Assembly (NCBI GenBank): GCA_021818545.1
Contig: JAKATX010000013.1
Coordinates: 62,001-126,000 of the forward strand
Reading direction: 5' to 3'
Length of the DNA stretch: 64,000 bases
Origin: Microcaldota archaeon
GTDB lineage: Archaea; Micrarchaeota; Micrarchaeia; Micrarchaeales; Micrarchaeaceae
Under the pieces are notes generated by a model, which was not told the DNA's origin, did not search any database, and worked only from the letters and a program-made list of their open reading frames with translations. Below are positions 9,373 to 19,334 of this stretch, one piece after another (within the stretch, counting starts at the first letter, position 1; every line of letters starts with the position of its first letter). The position numbers and the translations under genes are program-made.

Positions 9373-9692
9373 TGCATATGTTTGTGTTGGATGCACAACC
9401 TTAGAAATCGCGTGCATTGTAGCCAAAAAGAGGCCATGCTGCAAATATCAAAAATAGGAGTGTTTAAATATTTATTTGGGCCTTATCTCAGCTTCAGAGT
9501 GAGAATACGGAGATTTACAAGAGCAAACCAAGAGGGTCGTCTGAGGCTTTAATTAGGGAGAGCTCTGATGCAGAAGCACAGAAGGCAAAAGTTAACGCTT
9601 TAGAAGACGTTGCCAGGAAGTCCGCCAAGGAGGAAGAGAAAAAGAGGAGCGACATAACGAAGGAAGAGCTCAAACTGGCACACAACTGCACT

Positions 9693-10325
9693 ATGAAGAA
9701 GATAGGCGCGTATGTTGGTGCTGCTGCGATTTTCGGCGGAGCCGTAGTGATCGGCTTGACCAGCGTAGTCGGGATAGGCGCAATAGCTGCAGGCATAGGT
9801 TTCTTGAGTTTATCACAATTGATGGCAAGCGATGAGAGGGAGCACAAGAAGATTGCAGGAGAGCCGCTCCAGGACATGCTTAAGGACCGCGAGAAGAGGA
9901 GCAAACTAGAAGTTGCCAAGAACACAAACGGGACAGAAAAGCTTCTTTATACAATAGAGCATATAATAGGCATGCAGGACAGGCCGCGTTCAAGCGACTT
10001 GAAGGAGCGCGTATATGGCGTTGCTGAGTACTTATGCGGAATGCAGGAAACCGCTGATCCGGATACGCTAGAAAAGAAGATTGAGAAGGAGACGGTGCTT
10101 GCAAGCGCACTTGAGAGGAAGGCACGCATGTTCTTTTCGATGATAACTGCGGAGTCTTTTGCGATTGGAGCGGGACTGGCGCTGGGCATAGTTTCTGGTG
10201 GATTCCTTGCTCTTACGTTCGTTGGAGTACCACTGGCCTACGGAATCACGTGCGAGGCACTCGGAAAGAGGCACAGAAGGATAGCTAACGAGATGGAAGC
10301 AAAGGCCAAAGTGGAAAATAAGTGA
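9693..10325 (+). CDS. hypothetical membrane protein, possibly extending upstream with a non-ATG start
   Basis: 210-aa ORF with paired TM hairpins; same frame stays open upstream (DAEAQKAKVNALEDVARKSAKEEEKKRSDITKEEL...). Confidence 0.6.
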   Translation: MKKIGAYVGAAAIFGGAVVIGLTSVVGIGAIAAGIGFLSLSQLMASDEREHKKIAGEPLQDMLKDREKRSKLEVAKNTNGTEKLLYTIEHIIGMQDRPRSSDLKERVYGVAEYLCGMQETADPDTLEKKIEKETVLASALERKARMFFSMITAESFAIGAGLALGIVSGGFLALTFVGVPLAYGITCEALGKRHRRIANEMEAKAKVENK

Positions 10326-10491
10326 TCGCGGCGCTTCAACCTTTTTAAGTGCTGCAAGTTCTGGGCCTTTCTTGTTTTTACGTCGTATCTTAGCCAGAAA
10401 ATAGCAAATACTGTGCCAAAATGGCAATAGACAACTTTTATATACTATAAGGTTGATAATGGATTATTGGTAATGCTTAAAGGTAATTTAA

Positions 10492-11994
10492 ATGAGCGAA
10501 AAAAATGCCGAATTCGGTACGATGCTGAGAAAAATAGGTGAAGCGGCGCTATATGGCGACGAATTCACTGAACAGAACGTGGACTCTGCCGAAAAGCCCG
10601 ATATATATAGGGAGGTTCTAAGGAGCCTGATACAAGATAACGGCAGCACAAGCACTGCGCTATTTGAAAAGGCGCAGAAACTGAAGCAGTCATTGGAGGG
10701 CAGATTCATAGAGAGGGAGCCTGAGATACTAGGTGTGCTGGCAGGATTATTCTCTAACGAACCTGTGCTGCTCATAGGGCCGCCAGGAACGGGCAAGACG
10801 AAGCTAGTAGAGAAGCTTGGGGAGGCGATAAACGGCAAGTACTTCTATGCTTTGATGCACCAGTTCATGGAGCCGGACGAACTGCTGGGTCCGCCCGATT
10901 TCGATAAGCTTATACACCCGCCGCACAAGTACGAAAGGCCGGCCACGGGACCATTGCAGCAGGCTAACATAGCCTTCTTCGACGAGCCGTTCAAGGCATC
11001 GTCACCGGTAAGGAACATGCTGCTGGACATAATGCTGTACAAGCGTTACAAGGCAGGGGATCAGGAGCTTAAGCTTCCAATACTCGGATTGTTCATGGCA
11101 GCCAACGAGATGCCTGACGACAGCGAGGACGATGCGTTCAAGGACAGGCTGGTCATAAAGGTCTACGTAAGGAAGCTTTCAAGGGAAGGGAGGATGAAGA
11201 TGCTCCTGACTCAAGGAGAGAAGGACGCTGACAGGGCAACTACCACCGCCCAGACGGGCATAATGAGCGTAGACGAGGTCAAGGCGCTCCAGCAGGAGGT
11301 AGATAGGCGCCTGATAGCCGCAAAGAGCGACAAGGCGCTGACGGACAGCTTCGACAAGGCCATGGCTGATGTCCAGGCTGGCGGATTGGAGGTGTCTGAC
11401 AGAACCTTCAAGAAGGTGTGGAAGGTAGCCGCTGCGTGCTCGGTAATATTCAACGAGCCTGCAGTAAGTTCTGAGGATATAGCAGCAGCGCTTTATCTAT
11501 GCGCGCCTAGCTCTGAGAGCGACTACGGCGTAATAGAGGATGCGATATCGAAGAACAAGCTCAGCCCATCATACGAGGCCACCAAGGTGGTGATTTCAGT
11601 AGCAACTGAGGTATACAACAAGTTTGATGATGCCCAGAAGGCAGCTACTAGGAAGGACCACATGGATAGATACGTAAGGGCGCTTGAGGATCTCGATGAG
11701 ACTTCGAAGCAGGCCAAGGAAGTCGCCAAATCATACAATGGCAACTCCAAGGTAGCAAGCCTGGTAACCCAGCTCAACCAGCTCATCACAAAAGTGGATG
11801 AGTATGTAAGCAAGGAGAAAGAGCCGGCGAAGAAGGAACTGGAGAGGCAGGAGGCTGAACGCGACAGGCTGAGGAGGCAGAGCGGAAGGAGGGATGCAGA
11901 GGTCGACAGCAATGGCAACACATTGCCAGCTACAACCACATCAACCCAAGAGCGGCCCCAGACCAGCCAGCAGGAAAAGCTGCCGATGTCCTGA
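10492..11994 (+). CDS. MoxR-family AAA+ ATPase
   Basis: LLIGPPGTGKTKLVEKLGEAI Walker A, NIAFFDEPFKASSPV Walker B, MAANEMPDDSEDDAFKDRL. Confidence 0.87.
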   Translation: MSEKNAEFGTMLRKIGEAALYGDEFTEQNVDSAEKPDIYREVLRSLIQDNGSTSTALFEKAQKLKQSLEGRFIEREPEILGVLAGLFSNEPVLLIGPPGTGKTKLVEKLGEAINGKYFYALMHQFMEPDELLGPPDFDKLIHPPHKYERPATGPLQQANIAFFDEPFKASSPVRNMLLDIMLYKRYKAGDQELKLPILGLFMAANEMPDDSEDDAFKDRLVIKVYVRKLSREGRMKMLLTQGEKDADRATTTAQTGIMSVDEVKALQQEVDRRLIAAKSDKALTDSFDKAMADVQAGGLEVSDRTFKKVWKVAAACSVIFNEPAVSSEDIAAALYLCAPSSESDYGVIEDAISKNKLSPSYEATKVVISVATEVYNKFDDAQKAATRKDHMDRYVRALEDLDETSKQAKEVAKSYNGNSKVASLVTQLNQLITKVDEYVSKEKEPAKKELERQEAERDRLRRQSGRRDAEVDSNGNTLPATTTSTQERPQTSQQEKLPMS

Positions 11995-12018
11995 ATGAGT
12001 TAGTTTTATTGTGAACAA

Positions 12019-12058
12019 CGGGTTTTGGCTTTTGCCAGAACCCGCTAAATTTTTATTT
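12019..12058. terminator. hairpin followed by T-rich tract between convergent genes
   Basis: cgggttttggcttttgccagaacccgctaaatttttatttta. Confidence 0.55.
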
Positions 12059-12084
12059 TAAAAACAGGATAGCGCGAGCGGTGC

Positions 12085-13140
12085 TCAGTACAGCGACTCT
12101 ATTCCCCTATATCCTAGTCTTCTGGGTCTGCCACCCACTATAGGTATGGAATGGCCGCAGTCATTGCACTTTGAATCCTTGCTTATGTTCCACTCAGTAA
12201 GCTGGAATCCGTACCTACCTATAGCCATGTTGCCGCAGCCGGGGCAGTACGTGCTTTCGTATGGATTCCCTTCCATGTTGCCTATATATACATACTCCAA
12301 GTCATTCTTCTTCGCGATTTTGTAGTGCTCCAGCAGGCTGGAATACGATGTAGTGGGATAATCAAGCATCTTGTAATCAGGATGGAACTGGGTGAAGTGT
12401 ATCGGCGTATCGCTGCCGATATGCTCCGATACCCACATGGTGAGGCGGTCACATGCTGACGGCGAATCGCCCACGCGAGGTATTACCAGGTCTGTGATTT
12501 CAAGGTGGATGCCGGAATGTTTTATGGCCACCATGGCATCCTTTATGGCTTCATTTGAAACAACAGCCTCGAAGCCATTTGCAAACTTCTGGTCTCCGTT
12601 CCCCTTGTAATCCACCACTACTGCGTCTATATTGCCCTTCATCTCTTTGACTGCATCCGGAGTCATGTAACCATTTGATACGAATATGGTGTGCAAGCCG
12701 CGTTTGTGTGCCAGTTTCGCGATGTCTAAAGCGTACTCTATGAATATTGTAGGCTCGTTGTATGTGAATGCTATGGACTCCGCTGCCCTGCCCAATGCTA
12801 TGTCCACTATCTCTTCCGGGCTCTTTTCAATTCCGGCTATCTCCCTTTGTTTTGATATGTTGTGGTTCTGGCAGAACAGGCAGCCCCAGTTGCAGGAGGA
12901 CGTGCCTATTCCAAGGACATAAGTGCCAGGCATGAAGTGATTGAACGGCTTCTTTTCTATCGGATCGAGCTGCATTGCCGCAACTACGCCGTAATCCACC
13001 AGCTTCAGCTTGCCCCCATGGTTCTGCCTGACGAAACAGAAACCATGCGATCCATGCGGGATTTTGCATCTTCTCGAGCATGCTATGCATTCGGCCCTGC
13101 CATCTGCAGTTGGCCACCATAGTCTCGCGTCCTTTATCAT
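12085..13140 (-). CDS. amrS: AmmeMemoRadiSam system radical SAM enzyme (PflA-like)
   Basis: CNWGCLFCQNHNISK radical SAM motif, extra CysX2Cys sites, overall AmrS-like sequence. Confidence 0.85.
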   Translation of the reverse strand: MIKDARLWWPTADGRAECIACSRRCKIPHGSHGFCFVRQNHGGKLKLVDYGVVAAMQLDPIEKKPFNHFMPGTYVLGIGTSSCNWGCLFCQNHNISKQREIAGIEKSPEEIVDIALGRAAESIAFTYNEPTIFIEYALDIAKLAHKRGLHTIFVSNGYMTPDAVKEMKGNIDAVVVDYKGNGDQKFANGFEAVVSNEAIKDAMVAIKHSGIHLEITDLVIPRVGDSPSACDRLTMWVSEHIGSDTPIHFTQFHPDYKMLDYPTTSYSSLLEHYKIAKKNDLEYVYIGNMEGNPYESTYCPGCGNMAIGRYGFQLTEWNISKDSKCNDCGHSIPIVGGRPRRLGYRGIESLY

Positions 13141-13258
13141 ATCGTGCTATTGGCGCTGACTTAATATTTATATTTTATCGACTCTGAAGCGCGTATTTAA
13201 ATGGCGTTAACGACGCATGCAGTTTATTTCATTTATGAAATTGCGGTAGGAGCCGCAG

Positions 13259-14071
13259 TCATTTGTATGTCATGCCTTTCTTTATGAGCAGATTCACTAT
13301 GTCTTTATTGTGCTCCGTCTGCGCAATCTTGAAGACGTTGTCCCCATTCATATCCTCGATTTTGGCGTTAGCACGCTTCTTTATGAGGAATTTCGCTACC
13401 TGGAATCTGCCTTTTATTGTTGCCCACATCAGGGCGGTCTGGCCATATGGTGTCTGCGCATTTATGTCAGCACCGTTATCCACCAGAAGCTTGACCATTT
13501 CGTAGTTTCCATTCGCAGCCGCAAGCATGAGAGGGGTCAGATTGACTATTATGTCGCCTGATTCTATGTCTGCCCCATTGCTTATCAGGAGTTTGGCGAT
13601 TTCGATGCTGCCGCTTTGAACTGCCATGAGCAAAGCACTTTGGCCATTCCGGCCAACCGCTCTTGTATCGGCGCCTTTGCTTATCAGGAGTTTGGCGATC
13701 TCCAATCTGCCGTACTTGGCTGCCCACATCAACGGCGTAGTGCTATCGCATTTTTCACGCATGCTGACCTTGGCACCAGAGCCTATTAATATGGCAGCTA
13801 TATCTGCCCTGCCAATCTCTATTGACGCCATGAGCGCGATCCATCCGCGCGATGACAAGCTGTCTAAATCAGCGCCCTTGCTTATCAGGAGCTTCACTAT
13901 GTCGGCTTTGCCCACACACACTGCCTGCTGCAGCGGCGTAAGGCCGTTTGCGTCTTGCATGTTAATTATGTCGTGCATCTCCCCTAGAAATCCGTCCGTG
14001 CGCCTAAAATCGCCTTGTTTTATGGCTTCGAACAGGTCGCTTATATGTTTCTGCTTGGGATCTTGCTCCAT
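13259..14071 (-). CDS. ankyrin repeat protein
   Basis: about seven tandem ANK units such as GQTALMWATIKGRFQVAKFLIKKRANAK. Confidence 0.92.
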   Translation of the reverse strand: MEQDPKQKHISDLFEAIKQGDFRRTDGFLGEMHDIINMQDANGLTPLQQAVCVGKADIVKLLISKGADLDSLSSRGWIALMASIEIGRADIAAILIGSGAKVSMREKCDSTTPLMWAAKYGRLEIAKLLISKGADTRAVGRNGQSALLMAVQSGSIEIAKLLISNGADIESGDIIVNLTPLMLAAANGNYEMVKLLVDNGADINAQTPYGQTALMWATIKGRFQVAKFLIKKRANAKIEDMNGDNVFKIAQTEHNKDIVNLLIKKGMTYK

Positions 14072-14285
14072 CTGGTCAACTTCTTTTATCTGATATTTCC
14101 GTATATTAAATTTGAATGAATCTTGATTATTAAAGCTTGCTGGGCGAAGAGGTTGTGGCGTGGTAGAAGGGATGTGTGCACAAAAGGCAAGTTAATTGTA
14201 TTATTCGTTTATTGAGCCGTAGCAACTGCTATCCTCTATTTTCTAATCTTGAATCCGGGCCTTTCAGCTAAGATGTAAAAACAAA

Positions 14286-14374
14286 TGGGCCTGGTGAGAT
14301 TTGAACTCACGACCTACGGCTTTCTTATCAAGTATTATAAGACCGCCGCTCTGACCAGGCTGAGCTACAAGCCC
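14286..14374 (-). tRNA. tRNA-Ile(UAU) with 14-nt intron at 37/38 (intron 14322-14335)
   Basis: cloverleaf on minus strand; acceptor gggcttg/caggccc; BHB with central helix cttA/taag and two 3-nt bulges; spliced loop c-t-TAT-a-a. Confidence 0.82.
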
Positions 14375-14420
14375 ACTTTTGTAATTTCGCAATTAAGGTA
14401 TTAAACGCTTTCTGTGGCGC

Positions 14421-17400
14421 TCACGGCATAGTGTAATTGTTTGACACGTATGGCGGTTTTTGCGGCACCGAGACGTTGCCACCGGTGTAATTGTCCAGCT
14501 TGTATATCCTGACGCCGTAAGTATAGTTGACGAAGTTCACTCCAGTAGCAGACGCATTCACAGGGTATACCTCAGTGAACCCAGGCAACGCGCCGAGGAA
14601 GAAAGCCTTGTAGTAGTTTGAGTTGTAGAACTGGGTAGGCGCATTCGTTATCGTGCCATTAGGGCCATTAGGAGTGTATATTATCGGGAAATCCAGGAAT
14701 GTGGTGTTGGCTATAGTCACTAAACCGAGGTCAAATGAGGCCTGTATCGCGGCGTTCATCCTCTGTCCCGAAGTAGCGTATAAGCTTAGCGCACCATTGG
14801 CGTTAGTGCTCGTGTCAAGGCATACTGATTGGTTGGACGCCGACTGCCCTATCAGTGTGAATGACCTTATATATGTAGTATTTGGAGTCGATATGCTGCA
14901 GTAATAGTTGAGGTTAGGGGAGCAGCCTTGCGCTTGTGGATCTATAGCGCAGTATGGCACCAACAGGTCCTGCGGGTCGTGGTTTATCTCGCATTGCGAG
15001 TAGCCCAGCAGGAACGGCTGCGTAGAGCCAAGTATTTTTGATTCTGCTATCGCCTGCGCCCTAGATGTCTCGTTTACGTTGACGCATGCCAGGAAATCCA
15101 GGGCCCCCCACTTGCTCACGAGCTGTTGGTCGAACAGCGCGTACTCTGTCTGGTTTGTGTTCATCAGGTTTGCCAGTGTATTTGGCGTGTAGCCATCAGC
15201 AGAGCCTAGCACATAAGCCGCAGCCACGGCATAATCCTCCTTGGGCACAGAATTATCGCCCCTTAAGACAGCATTGGTGTTGCCGAACCAGTTTATCCAG
15301 TCTCCGTAATCCCACCATGCCAATACCCTAGATCCGTTGGGACCGACGTTGGCCTTTACCCACGCCATCGAAAGCAGCCAGTACTGCGGTATAGTATTGC
15401 AGAACATCGAAGCGCCAAGGCTGCTGGTTATCGTATAGGTGTCTGTCGGCGATGATACGCATGCCAGCGTGGAATTGGCCGCATATGATGATGCGGCACC
15501 CACAACATTGAAGAATGATACGCCCTCGCCCTGCACCAGACCGGAGTTGCCGGTGACTAGGCCGATGACCAAAAGTATAATGAACAGCACAAGGAGTGCG
15601 GCTAGGTATATCGTGTGCTCGCACCTGTTCGCGAATATTAGTATGAGTATCAGGAAAACCAGCGCCAGCGCGGGTATGAAGAAGAACAGCCCTATGGCTA
15701 TTATAGCATACGCGAAGATTGACTTGTCGCCCTTCATGTACATGTCAGCGGTTATGCCGAGCTCGTGGCCTCCTGGTGACGGTTCCTTGTTTAGGTTGAA
15801 GTCTATCTTCGCCAGGTATATTAGCTCGCCCAGCATTATGCCGAAAAGCATTATGTATGCAACCCCCATGTGCGGAAGGTATTTGACCTCGGACATGCCG
15901 GCAGCCATGAGCGGCACTGCAATTGATATGTACAGTATGGCGGTCTTGCTGTTCCTGTATATTATGCTGATGATTATGAGAACTATCGATATAACTATGA
16001 CTGCCCACATCAGCAGCGGAATGCCGCCTATGTTGGCTGCTATAACGCCTAGGCCCTGCTGGCCGAAGTCGTATAGCGGGCCGGTAGGTATGTACTCCTC
16101 AACGGTCATGAATAGAGCGCTGGATGGGGTTGTGAACTTGACGCTGAGGTTAGCGTAGCTCGCTATGGGCGCACCTAATGGCGTGAAAAATATCACGAGG
16201 GCCACAAGCACAAGGAGTATCGCTAGGACACCTATCCTGAAGGCTTGTGCGCTGCTCAGCATGCTCGTATCCTTTGCCTTTGTATCGCTGACCTTTATTT
16301 TCAGCAGCGATGGAAGCCTGCCGATTATAAGCTCCGCGGCTGCCACGCCTATAAGCGAGAAGAGCGCGAAGCTGATTGTCGTAGGTATGCCAAGCAGGCT
16401 AGGTATCCTGCCGCTTAGCGTTGCATTGTACGGATCGTAAAGCGCCAGGAATATCGCTATGACTATTATCACTATGCCGTTCATCCTATAGAATTCGCTT
16501 TTTATCTTGCCGTCCCTTATGAGGTCCAGCACGCCTTGTACCACTATGTATATGGCCAGTATGCCTGCGTCCACAGTGTAATAGTGGGCGCCCAGGAAGG
16601 TGGAGGCGAACGCTATGCCTGCGAATATCGCCAGCCTCGTGCTTTTCATGTTCCTTACGGCCAGCATGTATGCGGCGAAGAAGAAGAACAACGAGAATAT
16701 CCCCCATGGCTCAAGAAGCTGCTCGCCTGCTATGAACGTTGTTATCAGTACGGGCATTGCGGCAGTGAGAGCCGCGCCGATCAGGCCGACGTACGGATCG
16801 TATTCATGGTAAAGCAGCACGAATATTACGAAAACCAGCAGCGCCGCGGTTATGGGCGGGTAGAAGCTGCCGACATAGCTCATCAATGATGTATTGAATA
16901 CGTGGTAGTTAGGGCCGAACATATTGGCCAGGTCGTACCAGTACGATTCCAGGTATGGCAGCAGGGGCTGCACCCTCATCACTGTGCCTAGTGCAGAGAC
17001 CGGCCACGCTGAAGGCGATAGGTAGAACTGCTGGCCGTAGACAAGTATCGACTGCGTAGCTATCATGTCGAAGTACGGATCGAATTCGAAGAAGTTAGGC
17101 GCAGTGCCTATGTTGGCTATTCGTGTGTAGAACGTAAAAAGCATGAGGATTAGGAGTATGGTCCATATCCACCACGCAGCGTGCTTCTTGTGCGACCCGT
17201 GTGATGCGTGTTCATCTGAAGGCTTAGACGTAAGTGATGAGATCCATGCGCTGAGATCCACAAAGACGCCCTGCTTGTAGCAGAGAACCGCGCCTATTAC
17301 GGACAAAAGCGCTGCATTGAGCTCGAAAAGCGATACGGAGAAAGTGAAGAAGCTCGAATACCCTATCAGGAAAGATTCCACCCATGTTACTGTCGCTGGG

Positions 17401-17543
17401 GCGATTAGGCCGAAGATGAACCCTGTGACAACTATCTCAAAAGTGTGCAACTCTGTCTTGCGCAATAACGCGAAAGCCAGGAGTATGCCAGGTATGAACA
17501 TTGAGAAGAAGGCTATAAGTATTGGTAAAAGTATCCCGCTCAT
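14421..17543 (-). CDS. aglB: oligosaccharyltransferase STT3/AglB
   Basis: 1040 aa, N-terminal multi-TM, WWDYGDWINWFGN motif. Confidence 0.92.
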   Translation of the reverse strand: MSGILLPILIAFFSMFIPGILLAFALLRKTELHTFEIVVTGFIFGLIAPATVTWVESFLIGYSSFFTFSVSLFELNAALLSVIGAVLCYKQGVFVDLSAWISSLTSKPSDEHASHGSHKKHAAWWIWTILLILMLFTFYTRIANIGTAPNFFEFDPYFDMIATQSILVYGQQFYLSPSAWPVSALGTVMRVQPLLPYLESYWYDLANMFGPNYHVFNTSLMSYVGSFYPPITAALLVFVIFVLLYHEYDPYVGLIGAALTAAMPVLITTFIAGEQLLEPWGIFSLFFFFAAYMLAVRNMKSTRLAIFAGIAFASTFLGAHYYTVDAGILAIYIVVQGVLDLIRDGKIKSEFYRMNGIVIIVIAIFLALYDPYNATLSGRIPSLLGIPTTISFALFSLIGVAAAELIIGRLPSLLKIKVSDTKAKDTSMLSSAQAFRIGVLAILLVLVALVIFFTPLGAPIASYANLSVKFTTPSSALFMTVEEYIPTGPLYDFGQQGLGVIAANIGGIPLLMWAVIVISIVLIIISIIYRNSKTAILYISIAVPLMAAGMSEVKYLPHMGVAYIMLFGIMLGELIYLAKIDFNLNKEPSPGGHELGITADMYMKGDKSIFAYAIIAIGLFFFIPALALVFLILILIFANRCEHTIYLAALLVLFIILLVIGLVTGNSGLVQGEGVSFFNVVGAASSYAANSTLACVSSPTDTYTITSSLGASMFCNTIPQYWLLSMAWVKANVGPNGSRVLAWWDYGDWINWFGNTNAVLRGDNSVPKEDYAVAAAYVLGSADGYTPNTLANLMNTNQTEYALFDQQLVSKWGALDFLACVNVNETSRAQAIAESKILGSTQPFLLGYSQCEINHDPQDLLVPYCAIDPQAQGCSPNLNYYCSISTPNTTYIRSFTLIGQSASNQSVCLDTSTNANGALSLYATSGQRMNAAIQASFDLGLVTIANTTFLDFPIIYTPNGPNGTITNAPTQFYNSNYYKAFFLGALPGFTEVYPVNASATGVNFVNYTYGVRIYKLDNYTGGNVSVPQKPPYVSNNYTMP

Positions 17544-17584
17544 CTTATCAACGGCCTACGGCCTTCCATTCTAGGCAAACTTAT

Positions 17585-18208
17585 TCAACTGCTCAATATT
17601 GCCCTTGGAATCTCAAGTTGCTTTACCTCCCTGTCCGGGAATACGGTGCCGGGAGGCACTATCCTGACCTTTATCCCTATGGCGCCGTACTTCGGGTACG
17701 CCGCACATGCAGCCTCCCTGACCAGACTCGTGACGTCTCCGGACTTTGGTATATAACCTATGCTTTTCCTTATGGACTTCGCCCTTGCACCCTTCGCGGC
17801 AAGCTTGCCGCATGCTATTATCTCGGCACCCAGGGCACCGTTCTCTATTATGTTGTGCAGGGTTGACTGTATTATCTTCCTCGCATTTATGCCGCGCTCA
17901 AGTCTGTCCGCTATGTCCTTTGCGACAAGCAGAGGTTCAAGCATCTTGTTTTCAACTTCCATGACACTTATCTGCGGATTTTCAATGCTAAATCTGTTTC
18001 TAATCGTTTCGGTTAAGGTATCTATGGTTCTTCCTGCCCTGCCTATGACCCTGCCTGGGCTCAGCACAAAGACAGTTATCCTAGTTATGACCGGTGTCTT
18101 CTGTATGTCTACCCTAGAGAAGCCTGCCCTTGAGAGGGACTTAATTAGATACTGGGAGATGTTCTCCTTTATTATCGCGTCATCTATGAATTTCCTTTCT
18201 ATTGCCAA
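17585..18208 (-). CDS. rps3: 30S ribosomal protein S3
   Basis: KH domain VLSPGRVIGRAGRTIDTLTETI; position in S10-type operon. Confidence 0.93.
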   Translation of the reverse strand: MAIERKFIDDAIIKENISQYLIKSLSRAGFSRVDIQKTPVITRITVFVLSPGRVIGRAGRTIDTLTETIRNRFSIENPQISVMEVENKMLEPLLVAKDIADRLERGINARKIIQSTLHNIIENGALGAEIIACGKLAAKGARAKSIRKSIGYIPKSGDVTSLVREAACAAYPKYGAIGIKVRIVPPGTVFPDREVKQLEIPRAILSS

Positions 18209-18937
18209 TCAAGCACCTTTCTTATTTTCAGTTTCCTCACTCTTGGCTGCCGCAGGACTCTGCGCTGCAGTTGCGTTAGCGTCTTTCTTGCCGACATCCT
18301 TGGGCTTCTCCGCCGCTGGCTGGGCTTTCTTAGCTTCCTTTGCCTGCTTGTCTAGCGGCTGCTTTGGCTGGGCCTTCTTCGGCGAAGCCTTTGGCTTTGA
18401 CCTTGCATCCCTCGCCTTCGAAGCCTTTATGCTGGCTGCGATGTTTTTGCTGAGGCCTTCAATCTCAGCGTTTCCGACCCCTATCTCCACTCTTGCGAGC
18501 TCGAGATCGCTGTGCCTCGTCGCACCATAACCATAACCGTGCCCTATGGATATTATGCCCTTTGACGGGTACCTGGGCACTATGACTGTCTTGTTTGCCG
18601 CTGCATGTATAACGTAAAGGTCATCGTCCATAACTCCCTTGTTGCTCGCATTGGCGCGCGCGTTGACGAGCACCTTTCTCACCAATTCGGCGCACTTCTG
18701 CGGGTACCTTCCCTTCCTGCCATGTAGCTCATGCCTCGAACCCATGTGCGTATTGTGGTTCCTGTAGAGTATTGGCACCTCGCCGTTGGCGACAGATTCC
18801 AGCAGGTCGAGCGCGCTCTGCACGCTCTTGTACCTTATCGCATCGCAGACGGCGCCGAGATCCTTGGAGCTTGCGTTTATATCGCTCATCCTGGCGAAAA
18901 CGACGTCCTTTGCCTTTTGATTGAAAGAGTATCTCAA
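18209..18937 (-). CDS. rpl22: 50S ribosomal protein L22 with long C-terminal K/A/P extension
   Basis: MGSRHELHGRKGRYPQKCAELVRKVLVNARANA; operon context. Confidence 0.9.
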   Translation of the reverse strand: MRYSFNQKAKDVVFARMSDINASSKDLGAVCDAIRYKSVQSALDLLESVANGEVPILYRNHNTHMGSRHELHGRKGRYPQKCAELVRKVLVNARANASNKGVMDDDLYVIHAAANKTVIVPRYPSKGIISIGHGYGYGATRHSDLELARVEIGVGNAEIEGLSKNIAASIKASKARDARSKPKASPKKAQPKQPLDKQAKEAKKAQPAAEKPKDVGKKDANATAAQSPAAAKSEETENKKGA

Positions 18938-19330
18938 TTACTTCACCGCTAGGAACTTGCTTCCACGTGTGGCCCTTATTCCAGGAGCCGAGTGCAGCAC
19001 GCGCTTTGTTGAGTATGCGAACTCGCCGAGCCTATGCCCAAGCATGCCGGCGGATATCTCGAACGGCTGGAACTCCTTGCCGTTGTAGACAGAGAATGTC
19101 AAGCCTATCCACGAAGGCAATATAACTGCCTCGCGCACATGGGTCTTTATCGGCTTCTTGTTGGCCGACTTCTTCATCTCCTCTATCTTGGCCAGCAACT
19201 CCCTGTACTGCATTGAGTTGCGACTTATGCTGCGCCTCTGCCTCGACTTTATCAGCTTTATGTACTGCTCATTGCTGAGGTTGGCCGCATCTCCTGCCAG
19301 CATCCCGTTAAAAGCTATCCTCTCTACCAT
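18938..19330 (-). CDS. rps19: 30S ribosomal protein S19
   Basis: KTHVREAVILPSWIGLTFSVYNGKEFQPFEISAGMLGHRLGEFAYSTKRV. Confidence 0.95.
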   Translation of the reverse strand: MVERIAFNGMLAGDAANLSNEQYIKLIKSRQRRSISRNSMQYRELLAKIEEMKKSANKKPIKTHVREAVILPSWIGLTFSVYNGKEFQPFEISAGMLGHRLGEFAYSTKRVLHSAPGIRATRGSKFLAVK

Positions 19331-19334
19331 TTAG

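Noticed and set aside
15439-16158. 239-aa plus-strand ORF
   Set aside because: Lies wholly antisense to aglB; no recognisable domain; typical of antisense open frames
17760-18530. 256-aa plus-strand ORF
   Set aside because: Antisense to rps3/rpl22; composition is the complement of ribosomal protein codons
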